Source of the DNA: Micrasema longulum
Taxonomy: Eukaryota > Arthropoda > Insecta > Trichoptera > Brachycentridae
Direction of reading: 5' to 3'
Length of the DNA stretch: 64,000 nt
Assembly: GCA_022494885.1 (NCBI GenBank)
Contig: JAGVSM010001699.1
Location: forward strand, 1-64,000
How positions within the stretch are numbered: the first letter of the stretch is position 1; each line of letters begins with the position of its first letter. The position numbers were made by a program, and so were the translations under genes. This document shows positions 31,596 to 42,959 of the stretch, piece by piece. Below the pieces are notes generated by a model. That model did no database searches. It was not told where the DNA came from and worked only from the letters and a program-made list of their open reading frames with translations.

Positions 31596-32910
31596 TACAG
31601 GGTGTGCTTTAAACCCTGTCTCATCCGAAACCATGATGATCAGTATGGGCAAAAAGACATATTAGCATATTAAAAAATATATTCAGAACAAAGAAAAATT
31701 TTAAAACTACAATATTAAAAAAAACAAATAATTGCTTACTTCTGGGAGATGTGAGGGGACCGCAGCGCAGTGTCAGACTGCTCCCATCCCCCTCTTCGTT
31801 TCATCCCTGCAGAAGTAAGCAACCATTTGCTTTTTTTTACATTCATTTTTTTAAAATTTTATTCGTTCTAAAAAAATATTTTAATTCAAATTATTTATTC
31901 ACAAAGTAACATAACAAATAACAAAGGATTTAAGACGTTAAATTGGAACTTTATATCAAACCAAGAACCCTTGAGCAATGGTTCGACATTATTGAGGTAT
32001 AATACTCTCTAATAGCAAGAGTATTTGCCTCTTAAACATAGTTTCACTAATGTGAAAGATGTCGATCTCCAAAGTGATAATGTTCAGCTGTTTGACTGCT
32101 CTTCCAATCAGCACGACCAGAAGAAGGTTGGTTTTGGGAACCGGGAGGTAAGACAGTCTGTGCTGACGCTGTTAAAGATAGCCATCAGGAACATAAAAAT
32201 TGATACTCTCTAAAATGGCCGAGTTATCGATGAAACCCCTTAACAGTCTGAAAAAATAGGTCAGTGTAGATCCATCCCTTCTAGGTTGTAAACTATTGGT
32301 CCCAAGCATGCCCAAGAGGAACCCAGTGGGATAGAGCCACAGATAACTACCATACTCCCTCATGTAGAGATAACTCAGAATTTTTTCTGAACCCTCTCCA
32401 ACATGAGGGAGTATCTCGCTTCGCGCGGACTCCATATCACCGATGCACTCTCAAGCTTCGAGCGAACCAACGAGTTGTACAAAATTCTGAGTGTACGGGG
32501 ATTCTCAAAAACCCTTCCAATTTGGAGAATAAAACCCAATATCTTTAGTGCAAGGTCACATGTTCTCTCGATGTGAGCATGAAAAGTCAATCTGCTTTCA
32601 TAGATTACCCCAAGATCCTTAATTGTTGAAACACGGATGAGTTGGTGGCCACCCATTGCGTATCTGTGATATACAGTGCGCAATGCTCTAGTGAAAGATA
32701 CAATTACGCATTTTGAAATATTAAAATACATTTGATTGATATTACTCCAATCTAGGATATTGTTTATATCGGACTGAAGGCGCAAACAGTCGATCGGGTT
32801 TTTTATCTCAAGGAATAATTTCAAGTCATCTGCAAATGTGCCAATATGTCTTCTTGTTCATACTGATCATCGTGAGTTCGGATGTGACAGGGTTTAAAGA
32901 ACACCCTGTA
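31596..32910. mobile_element. Mariner/Tc1-type TIR element carrying a LINE-G segment
   Basis: TA-CAGGGTGTGCTTTAAACCC (from 31598) and its reverse complement (ending 32908) begin ~68-bp imperfect terminal inverted repeats, with TA on both sides. No transposase remains. Next to the left TIR is an inner hairpin (~31675-31890, arms with TTGCTTACTTCTG). The right two thirds (about 31990-32846) is a minus-strand LINE-G piece. Since the LINE lies between the TIRs, the TIR element is either its host or has captured it. Confidence 0.75.
31990..32846 (-). pseudogene. LINE-G ORF2 fragment inside the TIR element
   Basis: Minus frames run from TFADDLKLF (the YADD-equivalent motif) through LQSDINNILDWSNINQMYFN, TIKDLGVIYESRLTFHAHIE and LYNSLVRSKLESASVIWSP, then, after a frameshift near 32375-32435, LSYLYMREYGSYLWLYPTGF, FIDNSAILESINFYVPDGYL and a decayed C-terminus. 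It aligns with the LINE at 54863-55965, which shares the PHExK, YMREC and YVPDNYL segments. Confidence 0.85.
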
Positions 32911-33674
32911 TATATATTTATATATAGGTTGTTCGTTAATTATAGTTGAAATTAATTAAAATAATTCTTCAAAATAATGCTTATGTAAAAAAAATTAAAA
33001 AAAACGACAAAATGTAATTATGGTGGTTTAGGCTCTGCTCTGCACGGCAGTGAACACCCACTAGCTACGCCGTACTTGAAGTATGAATAAGCAGTATTCT
33101 TTTGTCACTCACTCTTTCTTCGCATAACCTTTTCCTTATTTGTTTTGACCGAGAGTTTTATGGGTGAAAATTCTAGAATTCCTACCTGCCTAAACGCGGC
33201 AGACTCGTTAAATATTACATGAGTTCTGAAATAATCAAATACTCATCTCAAGTAGTAAAATTGCTGTGGGTAATGGCGGATCCATTCACAAAATGAAGAA
33301 GAATGAATTATGAATTATTGAAGCGTTCGGGAATTAACATTTCAAAAGGGTTTTATTTCTCGTTCTAGCAAATACAGAGTCGTGACGAGTAGAAGTTGTA
33401 TCCTGAATATACCCTTAACAGCCGAATTGCTAAATGTTTATTCATATTTATTTGACGTATTTCAATAGAGATGGAGAACATTATTGATAAAGGTATTTAT
33501 TAACAGAGTCCTACGGGGTGAAATCGAGTGCCTTTTTTTATGTTTGTAACTTAGAAGATGAAATATGGGAGTGTACGTTTTGCCGTTTTGAACTTAAAAA
33601 TGCAGAAATTATCGCTATAAGCTTTTTTATACACATTTTTTTTTAACAAAAAAATTAATATAATCGTTCTTACG
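32911..33674. other. AT-rich stretch, nothing recognised
   Basis: No gene or element was recognised. Confidence 0.4.
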
Positions 33675-34104
33675 ATTGAGGGCGTTGGAAGCAAAGATAG
33701 CAATCTTCAAAAAAAAAATTTTTGGTTATGATGTCATTCTGTAATTTATCCATTTTATTTTTATAAAAATCATGAGTTGAATTGTAAATGTGGTTTAAAA
33801 TCATACTTCTGATGGTTTGAAAAAAGTGTTCGGAAGCAAAAATAGCAATATACATCAGCCATTTTATTCGACCAATGACAGGCTTGAGATTTAATCATTC
33901 AAAATGGCCGTGCCATACAAATATAAATTATTTTTTTTGAATTGGTGTTTTTATTAAAGCTAATTTATTGGTATCTTAAAGTTTAAGTTCAGTGAAATTA
34001 ACATTTCTAACATACTCTCTTTGGCATTAGTGTAGCAGTTTTTGTTCTTTTTCTCGAAAATACCAAAACAGGAATTTGCTATACTTGCTTCTAATGCCCT
34101 CAAT
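33675..34104. mobile_element. Small TIR element (~430 bp)
   Basis: ATTGAGGGCGTTGGAAGC..AGATAGCAA at the left and its near complement (TTGCTATACTTGCTTCTAAT then GCCCTCAAT) at the right give ~30-bp TIRs. No transposase; TSD not clear. The 1194-bp tandem duplication starts inside it, so the second copy has only the right part. Confidence 0.65.
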
Positions 34105-34195
34105 TTACCTAAATATTTCAATTTTGGTGAACATTTTCAACCAGTTGTAAATAACTCACGATTGGAAAATGAAAATTAAGTTCGAACCTCGAACC
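34104..34195 (-). mobile_element. SINE2 body fragment (duplicated at 35298-35389)
   Basis: AAATATTTCAATTTTGGTG ... GTTGTAAATAACTCACGATT, as at 46801-46850. The tRNA-like head is nearly lost. Confidence 0.65.
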
Positions 34196-34300
34196 TCTCG
34201 GAGGAACTGACCTAGAAGAAGCGGATGAACTTGAAACGTCACACGTGGAGTAAATTCGAAAATCCGAAACTTTAAAAAACATAGCACTAATAATACGGTG
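34196..34300. repeat. Dispersed repeat shared with 58905-59015
   Basis: GAACTGACCTAGAA ... CGTCACACG(T/C)GGAGT ... AAACTTTAAAAAA(C/T)ATAGC ... ATAATACG. A third copy at 35390-35494 comes from the tandem duplication. Confidence 0.6.
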
Positions 34301-34766
34301 TATAAAATTAATTTGGCAGGGGTTACTCCAGTGATGTCACATTATCACAATCATTGTTTATAATGGATTTTTTTTAAAGTGAAATGAATTACAGCACAAA
34401 ACACCTTGCCAAAAATCAAGTTTAATTTACAACAGGATACTCTGGAACGTGCCTATGACCCAGTGGAATGGTTACACCTACACCTAAAAAATATAGGTTT
34501 ATAATATGTTCGTTTTGTAAGCTTTGCACATATATTTTTAAGTTGAATTGCTTAATGAAGTTAGATTTTAAAAATATTTAAGCATTTTCATCATTTCTTT
34601 ATCCACGCCTAATAGAGCATATAAAACTGCATTACTACCTACATCAGCGTAAATCAATATTTTTAAACATATTAATTTTATTTTTATTTTTATTCTTTTT
34701 TTTTCTTTTTTTTTCTTTTTTTTATATTTGTTATTTTTTTTTATTTTTGTTTTTAAATTTTTTATT

Positions 34767-34992
34767 ATATTTTATTTAATTTAATTTAATTTAATTTAAT
34801 TTAATTTAATTTAATTTAATTTTATTTTATTTTATTTTATTTTATTTTATTTTATTGATTTTATTTTATTTTATTTTATTTTATTTTATTTAATTTTATT
34901 TTATTTTATTTTATTTTATTTTATTTTATTTTATTTTATTTTATTTTATTTTATTTTATTTTATTTTATTTTATTTTATTTTATTTTATTTT
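34767..34992. repeat. (TTTAA)n then (ATTTT)n array, first copy
   Basis: About eleven TTTAA units followed by about thirty-five ATTTT units with two interruptions. Confidence 0.95.
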
Positions 34993-35960
34993 AATCATAC
35001 TTCTGATGGTTTGAAAAAAGTGTTCGGAAGCAAAAATAGCAATATACATCAGCCATTTTATTCGACCAATGACAGGCTTGAGATTTAATCATTCAAAATG
35101 GCCGTGCCATACAAATATAAATTATTTTTTTTGAATTGGTGTTTTTATTAAAGCTAATTTATTGGTATCTTAAAGTTTAAGTTCAGTGAAATTAACATTT
35201 CTAACATACTCTCTTTGGCATTAGTGTAGCAGTTTTTGTTCTTTTTCTCGAAAATACCAAAACAGGAATTTGCTATACTTGCTTCTAATGCCCTCAATTT
35301 ACCTAAATATTTCAATTTTGGTGAACATTTTCAACCAGTTGTAAATAACTCACGATTGGAAAATGAAAATTAAGTTCGAACCTCGAACCTCTCGGAGGAA
35401 CTGACCTAGAAGAAGCGGATGAACTTGAAACGTCACACGTGGAGTAAATTCGAAAATCCGAAACTTTAAAAAACATAGCACTAATAATACGGTGTATAAA
35501 ATTAATTTGGCAGGGGTTACTCCAGTGATGTCACATTATCACAATCATTGTTTATAATGGATTTTTTTTAAAGTGAAATGAATTACAGCACAAAACACCT
35601 TGCCAAAAATCAAGTTTAATTTACAACAGGATACTCTGGAACGTGCCTATGACCCAGTGGAATGGTTACACCTACACCTAAAAAATATAGGTTTATAATA
35701 TGTTCGTTTTGTAAGCTTTGCACATATATTTTTAAGTTGAATTGCTTAATGAAGTTAGATTTTAAAAATATTTAAGCATTTTCATCATTTCTTTATCCAC
35801 GCCTAATAGAGCATATAAAACTGCATTACTACCTACATCAGCGTAAATCAATATTTTTAAACATATTAATTTTATTTTTATTTTTATTCTTTTTTTTTCT
35901 TTTTTTTTCTTTTTTTTATATTTGTTATTTTTTTTTATTTTTGTTTTTAAATTTTTTATT

Positions 35961-36367
35961 ATATTTTATTTAATTTAATTTAATTTAATTTAATTTAATT
36001 TAATTTAATTTAATTTTATTTTATTTTATTTTATTTTATTTTATTTTATTTTATTTTATTTTATTTTATTTTATTTTTTTATTTTATTTTATTTAATTTT
36101 ATTTTATTTATTTTATTTTATTTTATTTTATTTTTATTTTATTTTATTTTATTTTATTTTATTTTTTATTTTATTTTATTTTATTTTATTTTATTTTATT
36201 TTATTTTATTTTTTTATTTTATTTTATTTTATTTTATTTTATTTTATTTTATTTTATTTTATTTTATTTTATTTTATTTTATTTTATTTTATTTTATTTT
36301 ATTTTATTTTATTTTATTTTTTTATTTTATTTTATTTTATTTTATTTTATTTTATTTTATTTTATTT
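35961..36367. repeat. (TTTAA)n then (ATTTT)n array, second and longer copy
   Basis: Same order as the first copy, but with about 75 units and insertions of T or TTT. Some phase breaks suggest expansion by slippage. Confidence 0.95.
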
Positions 36368-36689
36368 AGTATTTTATTTGCCTGTGAGCTCGCCAATACA
36401 TGACAGATGACATTAACATAACCATAGAAAAACATAGCAGTTGAGCTCTCAGAAGTAAAGCAACGTGAATGCAGCAATGCTTGAACTACATGTCAATAAT
36501 ATTCTAATAATAAATAATATTATTTGGCCATACAGAACTTTAAAGCACACCTTGGTTTAATTACTAATAGTATTTTATCGGTTAGGTAGGTGTATTTAAA
36601 AAAAATGTTGCGTACCTGAAAAAAGCACAAATAATTATGTTTTTGTAAATGATGTCAGTAGCGACACTCAGAGAGTGGCTTTGTGACGT

Positions 36690-37190
36690 TTTGACATTGT
36701 TTATAAGAAATTCATGGCGTAGCCGAAATACTGTTATAAAAACAAGGATGTTTTGTTGATTGACGTTAGCAGGCGCTACCCAGGGGCGACTTTGTGACGT
36801 GAGAAATTATTTTAAAAAAGAGATTCATGGCGTAGCCGAAATATTGTAATTAAAACGAGGATGTTTTTGTTGATTGACGTTAGCAGGCGCTACCCAGGGG
36901 CGACTTTGTGACGTGAGAAATTATTTAAAAAAAGAGATTTATGGCGTAGCCGAAATATTGTTATTAAAACGAGGATGTTTTTGTTGATTGACGTTAGCAG
37001 GCGCTACCCAGGGGCGACTTCATGACGTGATGAAATTATTTAAAAAAAGATTCATGGCGTAGCCGAAATATTGTAATAAAAACGAGGATGTTTTGTTGAT
37101 TGACGTTAGCAGGCGCTACCCAGGGGCGACTTCATGACGTGATGAAATTATTAATTTAAATATTTTTTTCATTTTACATAGCGTAGCCGA
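36690..37190. repeat. Minisatellite, ~113-bp unit, about 4 copies
   Basis: GGCGTAGCCGAAAT recurs at 36716, 36829, 36943 and 37056, with a weaker copy at 37180. Each unit has GACGTTAGCAGGCGCTACCC and GGGGCGACTT..TGACGTGA. The central copies are almost identical. The units contain a TGACGT core twice. Confidence 0.9.
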
Positions 37191-37441
37191 GATAAGAAAT
37201 TGCGTGGTGTTTCGAAATTTAACCGTGTAGGTAGCCGCCTAGTTACAATATTATTTTTGTATTTGTATAACTCCTGTTTTATAATGTTTATGTATTTATC
37301 GCTATAAGAATAAAACTAAAGATAGTTTTTACTTTTAATCGCTATCCGTTTTTAAATTATGTTTGTAACACTCAGTAATATTTATTTTTCAAGTATTTAA
37401 TGTTATTTTTGCATTTTAATTAATATTGTTAACTAAATTGT

Positions 37442-37545
37442 TAAGTGTCCTCGGCACGGGAAACCCCAGTGAGGTCACATTATTTTTATTATTAATTTAT
37501 AGTTTGTAAGCGAAAAATATGAATAAATAAATAAATAAAGCGTAT
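37442..37545 (+). mobile_element. LINE-L-like 3' tail
   Basis: GTGTCCTCGGCACGGGAAAC, CCCAGTGAGGTCACATTAT and AATAAATAAATAAATAAA tail. Confidence 0.6.
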
Positions 37546-37779
37546 TTTTATTTATTCGAATTTACTAGATTGTTTTTATTACAAAAAATAAAAATGCATA
37601 TTTCTCTATGTATTTTTCTGTTATAAACAATCTATTAAAATAATACACATCAAATTTCCATTGTCTGTTGATTTTATTTGCAATCTTCTTTTTTTTCGAT
37701 GGTTAAAACTCTAGGAAATTCAAAGACAATAAAATTTTTACTGTCATATATTGGCGAGCTCACACGCTATACATAGCCC

Positions 37780-37850
37780 TTTTATTTTATTTTATTTTAT
37801 TTTATTTTATTGTATTTAATTTTTTTATTTTTTTATTTTATTTTATTTCA
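37780..37850. repeat. (ATTTT)n array
   Basis: Third ATTTT array, just right of the TIR element. Confidence 0.9.
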
Positions 37851-38111
37851 TTGTACGATAAATACATATCATAAAGTCTAATTAGAGGCTTCCACATAAT
37901 ATTGTTATTGTAAATGATGTCACATAATAATTAAACATAACATAAAACGACAAGTCATACAAAACTTATAATATTACTAGAAATGTAAATGTAACGCATA
38001 TTATTAAAAATATATCTACTTTTGAATATTGGTCACACAGTTGCGCATTATAATAAATAATACAACTATAGTTGACCAAACAGTGTAAATTTATTATGTG
38101 CCTACATACAG

Positions 38112-38405
38112 ATATTACAACAGAGATGAATAACATTTTAGAGAAGATAATAATATAAGTCTCAACATTTGCAGAGCTTATGACCTGTCATTGGCTGGTT
38201 TAAGTGGCCACTTTACACACTGTGTAATATTCACCATTATGCCCATATTTGAATATATACATTCCTTCAATTCTTTCATCTGTTGATGTCTGTGAAGTTA
38301 AAGATCTTTGTTGTTCTTCATCTCTGTTGTAATATGTTAATATTAACAGCTCTCCAAGGAGTTGAATTCAGTCATTGTTCACAAAAAATTTGGCAAACTC
38401 AAAAT
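38112..38405 (+). repeat. Family A copy, inverted halves
   Basis: It begins ATATTACAACAGAGATGAA in plus sense. Near 38312 it switches to the reverse sense (TTCTTCATCTCTGTTGTAAT ... CAAACTCAAAATAT). Confidence 0.75.
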
Positions 38406-38410
38406 ATAAT

Positions 38411-38605
38411 AACTGTCCATTATTTAATATAGGAGCAAAAATTCATTAACATTTTCTTGTATACCCACGAACAGGCCATGCCTGTGTGGGATTTTTTGTT
38501 TACTATTTTTACTATTAATATCTGTTTCATTGCTATGTAATTATGCATTATTTTTTTAATACTCTGTTTCATCACAAATGTTTATTGTAAAAAACAAAAA
38601 AATAA
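38411..38605 (+). mobile_element. LINE-M 3' tail, inverted partner of 59150-59347
   Basis: AGGAGCAAAAATTCATTAA, ACCCACGAACAGGCCATGCC and a T-rich end then AATAATAAATAAATA. It matches the reverse of 59150-59347 at about 85 %. Confidence 0.7.
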
Positions 38606-38925
38606 TAAATAAATACAAAATTGACAGTATTTTTTTGTAATAATAATAATAATAATATATTTTGTCATAATAATAATTGTAATAAAATGAACATTTGGTT
38701 TATATTATATTTTACTCAAACGAATGAAAATGTTTCGGATTGGTCCTTTGAGGTTTTGTTACGGTATCAAAGGACTTTCATCTCCTGAGGCCTATTTTAA
38801 TTCCCCTAAGCCTCTAGAGCACTAATTCCCAACTAGTGGGGCGTAGAATGACCCATCGAGGGGGGTGCGATAACTCCAAAAATTAACTGTGTATTAAAAA
38901 TTATGCTGTTTATCTTTGTATTAGA

Positions 38926-39084
38926 ACACATAGAGACAATCAGTGGTAATGCATTGAAGATGTTAGGATTCGTTCTGCGTACTGCCAGGGTTTTCGAAAA
39001 TACCCGCGTGCTGAGAACTCTATACATCTCCTTGGTGCAAAGTAGACTCGAGAGTGGCTCGATGATTTTGAGGCCACATGAACT
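38926..39084 (+). pseudogene. LINE-G ORF2, 5' part of a copy split by a TIR element
   Basis: The frame has IETISGNALKMLGFVLRTAR, NTRVLRTLYISLVQSRLES and RPHEL, continuing at 40425. The uninterrupted relative at 55265-55435 supplies the empty site. Confidence 0.85.
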
Positions 39085-40420
39085 GAACGTAGTTATGTAG
39101 AAAGCAGCCCGTCCACAATTTTGAAAAAAATGACATATTGATGTTATCGGGTGCAGTCGGGTGTATTGCAATTCTATGTTTTGCTAAAAGCAGCCAGACC
39201 GCTTTCATACAAAAATCTGTATTATTCGAAAAATTCAAAAATTTTAGTTGATCTCAAAAACGGCATTTCTCAATTTTCAACACCCACAGCACTAGAAAAA
39301 TCTTACAGTACTTTAAAAGTCATTTAAACTGGTCAAATACAAAATGTAATTATTGTATATAATGTTTAAAAAAAACTAGTGTATTTATTGTTTATTAATT
39401 TTTAAAATTTTATTTATTTATTTAATTTTACAATACGCCCAAGGGGCATTTACAAAAAATATACAGGTAAGTACAAACATAGGCGTAAAAATTTAAAAGA
39501 TAAATAATGCTTTTTGTATACATGTAGAAACAATAAGAAGCATACTGCCATGCAAAATAAAAAGTAAAACTTTACATAGTAAAAAAGGACAAAAAATTTA
39601 ATGGATATAAGAAAAGTAATTGAATTAAAAAGCAAACTGTAAATAACTCGTAAAGAATTCAAACAAAAAAATAAATACATTTTTATATCCTTATAAGTAT
39701 AAAAAAAATGGTATCAACAAATTATCGTTAAAAACAAATAATGAAAATTAGTTAACAGTAAGTATATATGTAAAAATAATATAATATACGGTACACAAAA
39801 ATATTTGATAAATTAATATCAGAAAGAGATAAGATAATAATAATACACATCAAAAACAGAGAATGAATTGTATGAAAAAGAAAGTTTAATTACGACATTA
39901 ATAATTAGTTTCAAACAGTGCATTTAAGAACGTTTTAAAATGGATAATTGTCGTATTAAAAATGTCCATTTCACAAGTAAATTTGTTGGCTAAGGAATGT
40001 AAACGCGGAATCGGAGAGTGTCGTGCATAGTTAGTGGCTACGTATGTACTCGTAATTGCAAACAACTCCGTACTTCTAGTGACTCGATTAGGTATTTTGA
40101 AGTTAATGAGATTCAGGAGTTCACAACAATCGAGATCCGAATTTAAAATTTAAAATAAAAAAAGAAGGTCATTTATTTTTCTACGATCTTCTAATAAAAT
40201 TAAATTTAAAGTGTCTAATAAATACGTGTAATTTATGTTATCTAAGGGAATATTTAATTTAAATTTTACGAATCTCAAATATTTTTTTTGAATTTATCAT
40301 TTGTTAAAGTCAAAAATGTTCCAACTGTTGTGGAAATGCGATTATTCACCCTTTTCACAAAAGTGCCATTATCTCAATTTCATTTTTCCATTGCTGGCTG
40401 TTTTCTGCATAACTACGTTC
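39085..40420. mobile_element. 1336-bp TIR DNA element inserted in LINE-G
   Basis: GAACGTAGTTATGTAGAAAG at 39085 and its complement ending at 40420 form 25-bp TIRs with two mismatches. AACT flanks both ends (39081-39084 and 40421-40424), and the paralogous LINE-G at 55425 has it once. No transposase is visible. The centre is a minus-strand LINE-H-like piece, so it is non-autonomous and carries another insertion. Confidence 0.85.
39408..40300 (-). pseudogene. LINE-H-like ORF2 C-terminus and 3' UTR, nested in the TIR element
   Basis: The minus frame near 40050-40270 reads LLLEDRRKINDLLFL-like, LLNLINFKIPNRVTRSTELF, then NYARHSPIPRLHSLANKF, the canonical ORF2 end. The 3' tail is at 39415-39470 (GTAAATGCCCCTTGGGCGTA and AAATAAATAAAT in element sense). 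Confidence 0.75.
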
Positions 40421-40424
40421 AACT

Positions 40425-40960
40425 GAAGAACTCTCTTATGTTAGAGAAAATCCAAAAGAATTTCCTGAGATATCTCTACATGAGAGAGTGCGGGTATTAT
40501 TCTTGTCTCTACCCGGCCGAGTTTCTCCAGGGTATGCTTGGCTACAAATATTTCGAGACTAGAAGGAATGTGTATTTGACAACTCATTTTTATCGATTGT
40601 TGATTTCGTGTGATCGACAATTTTGAGTTTATGATGAGCATTGGTTTGTATGTTCCTGATAATTACCTTAGACAGCGTCAGCACAGATTGTTTCATATTC
40701 CGATATAAAAGATTGACCTGCCGACGGTTATGCCTGTTGGAAGGGCTACCGCTATGCTGAACAACATCGCTCGGGATGTTGATCTGTTCCATGTATCTGA
40801 AAGGGTTTTCCGGAGCAGTATTCTCCTACTACTTTGACATGAGTCTCTTCCATGTATTTTTTCTTTTTTATAATATGTACGTATTGAATATATGTTTGTT
40901 ATGCATATGTTATATTTAAATTGATAATTTAAATATAATTGAATTATTGTCGATGAAGTT
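40425..40960 (+). pseudogene. LINE-G ORF2, 3' part of the split copy
   Basis: It continues KNSLMLEKIQKNFLRYLYMR, ECGYYSCLYPAEFLQGMLGY and, after shifts, SIGLYVPDNYLRQRQHRLF-like and the C-terminus ending near 40838. The 3' UTR matches 55860-55930. Confidence 0.85.
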
Positions 40961-41016
40961 CTATGTATCCGGCGCACCCACTCGGCAGTTGATGTCTCTC
41001 AAAATATTCGTGTCAC

Positions 41017-41143
41017 GGTTCGTACTCAAACATGTAGTTTTTGTCTAGATATGGACAGCGAAAGACGCATTGTTCTTTTGTTTTTAAGAATACGTCTTTC
41101 GTGGCCCATATCTAGACAAGAACTGCAAGTTTGAGTTCGAACC
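41017..41143. mobile_element. 127-bp foldback element
   Basis: GGTTCGTACTCAAACATG..GTTTTTGTCTAGATATGG and the complementary right arm (CCATATCTAGACAAGAAC ... GAGTTCGAACC) pair for ~58 bp around a short loop at ~41080. Confidence 0.8.
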
Positions 41144-41149
41144 ATAAAT

Positions 41150-42240
41150 TTAATTTTTTATTTTATTGAAATAAACGGCACTTAGTGCCTTTTACATATA
41201 CGTGGATTTTAATAAATTACATACATGTAAGTGAAATAAGTTAAAAATAGTATTTCAAAGAAATTATTACTAAACAGTTATTTACTAATTCAAGAGTTTA
41301 AAAAAAAGATACACGTTTTAAAAATAATATTATTAGTTATAAAAATACTCGAAAAATTAAAAATTTGGTGATAGAAATATTTTGAACCTGTAACAAAAAA
41401 GAGAAAAAAAAAGTAAGAAAGCAACACATATTAAAAAAATAATAATAATAATTTTGAATAACACTAAACGAAGATTTTTATTTTTTAAATTACATGTTTT
41501 ATTATTTAAATCTACTACTTAGGTTACTTATATAAATATACACATAAATACACACTATTAAAAAAAAAGTACTTTGAGAGAAAAATATTTTGTACTTTTA
41601 AATAAAATCAAGAAAAGAAAAAAAAAAAAGAAAAAAATATTAATAATTTTTTTTTTAACAATTTTGAAGAATACTCATTGATCTAGGATTATTAGGTACT
41701 AGCTTCTCCTACACATGAAATACAGGTGAAAGGCCGTCCTATATAAACTAATCTTAACATGCTATGAGTCACCAACGTTTAGCTACGTATTGCTCAGAGC
41801 GTGAAGTCTATTGATGACTGCATTTTTACCATATGAAGTCGAAGTATTGTTGCCACAGTATTGGTAGGTTGGCCGAGTCGCTCTTTTTGGTACATTGAAA
41901 TTAATAAGTGATAAAATATCAGGGGTATCAAACGAAGAATGAATTATTTTATATAAATTTAGTAAGTCAGATATAATTCTTCTATCGCTTAATCTTAATA
42001 AGTTCAAAATATACGATATACAAATGTAATACGAATATTTTGGGAAAGTATCAACTGCAAAGCGGGTGAAGTGTGAAGAGTGCTCCGCGCCGTGTTTCCA
42101 GACCCTTTGGAATAAAGACAAAACAAAGCAATATACAAGTTTGTAATGATCTCCGCTGTGCACTGACTACGATGAAGCCAAGGATTCACCAATTGGTTAA
42201 TAAAGTGCAGCCCCAGGGGTCTTGCTAATTATAATGATAA
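41150..42240 (-). pseudogene. LINE-H ORF2 C-terminus and 3' UTR
   Basis: A 126-codon minus frame holds QRVWKHGAEHSSHFTRFAV, ILNLLRLSDRRIISDLLNLY, LSLINFNVPKRATRPTYQY and KNAVINRLHALSNT. These are the 'IQRKFTRFA ... LxxRRxxxDLLxLYKI ... LLSLINFNVPxRxTR' blocks of ORF2. The 3' end at 41150-41205 reads AAAGGCACTAAGTGCCGTTT in element sense, a small hairpin, then an A-rich tail. Confidence 0.85.
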
Positions 42241-42586
42241 ACTTTTGTAAGTTGATTATTTAACTGTCACTTGATTAAAAATAAAAATAGTTTATTTAAC
42301 TTACTCAAAATTGAGAATGACGACGGAAGGGAGGAGGGAGCGTAGTGATTTAAAGAGAAAGTTGGGGGAGGCGCGCATGGTAAAAATTTGGGAGCCACTG
42401 CTCCAGAGCTTTAAAAGCTTTCAAATAAAAGGTGTTGAAACAGGACAGATTTATATACCTGGTTAAAATGACCGCTGTTTTAAGTTAGAATGAAATACAA
42501 AACTGTGCATCTTTTTAAAAAAATAAATTATGCATTCATATTCAATTCATTAACAGTACATCATTTTTTACTATTTTTTCATCTCT

Positions 42587-42812
42587 CCTGTCTTTTCTTG
42601 TCCTATCCTATGTCATGTCCTCTCATATTCTGTCCTGTCTTGTCCTATCGTGTCCTGTCCTATCCTGTCCAATCTACTTCAGTCCTATCAGGTCCTGCAC
42701 TGTTCTGTGCTGTCATGCCTTGTCCCTTCCCTTCCCATCTAGCCTTGTCCCGTCTAGTTCTATCCCGTCCTGTCCATCTTGTCCTGTTTTGTCATAGCCT
42801 GTCATGCCTTGA
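42587..42812. repeat. Degenerate pentanucleotide (TCCTG)n minisatellite
   Basis: Dozens of TGTCC/TCCTG/TATCC units over 225 bp. The open frames read through it (rich in LSCPVLS) are artefacts. Confidence 0.9.
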
Positions 42813-42959
42813 TGGTTTTATTTGAAGTTGTTTCAATGAAAACACCAGTAGATCAATAACATAAACTATTTCCCAATAATGCATTAAACGTAGAGAGTGG
42901 ACTTCTAAATTTTAGAAAATTATAAATATTTCAGTGCCTGAAATATGTTTACTTAAATA

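Larger units (their letters stand above)
33799..36186. repeat. 1194-bp tandem duplication
   Basis: The unit 33801-34994 (from TCATACTTCTGATGG) repeats from 34995 with virtually no differences in unique sequence. The junction falls within the (ATTTT)n array. The unit contains the right part of the 33675 element, a SINE2 fragment and a poly-(T)/(ATTTT) tract. Confidence 0.9.
36383..37764. mobile_element. TIR element containing a 113-bp minisatellite
   Basis: TGTGAGCTCGCCAATACATG at 36383 and its complement ending at 37764 form ~24-bp TIRs with one mismatch. The interior holds the minisatellite at 36690-37190 and a LINE-L-like tail at 37442-37545. No transposase was found. Both flanks are (ATTTT)n arrays, so any TSD is hidden. 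Confidence 0.6.

Noticed and set aside
36690..37190. CRISPR-like array
   Set aside because: The ~113-bp units are contiguous without unique spacers, and the genome is eukaryotic.
42490..42825. Open frames rich in Leu-Ser-Cys-Pro-Val
   Set aside because: They come from the degenerate TCCTG minisatellite; there is no codon-level constraint or start context.
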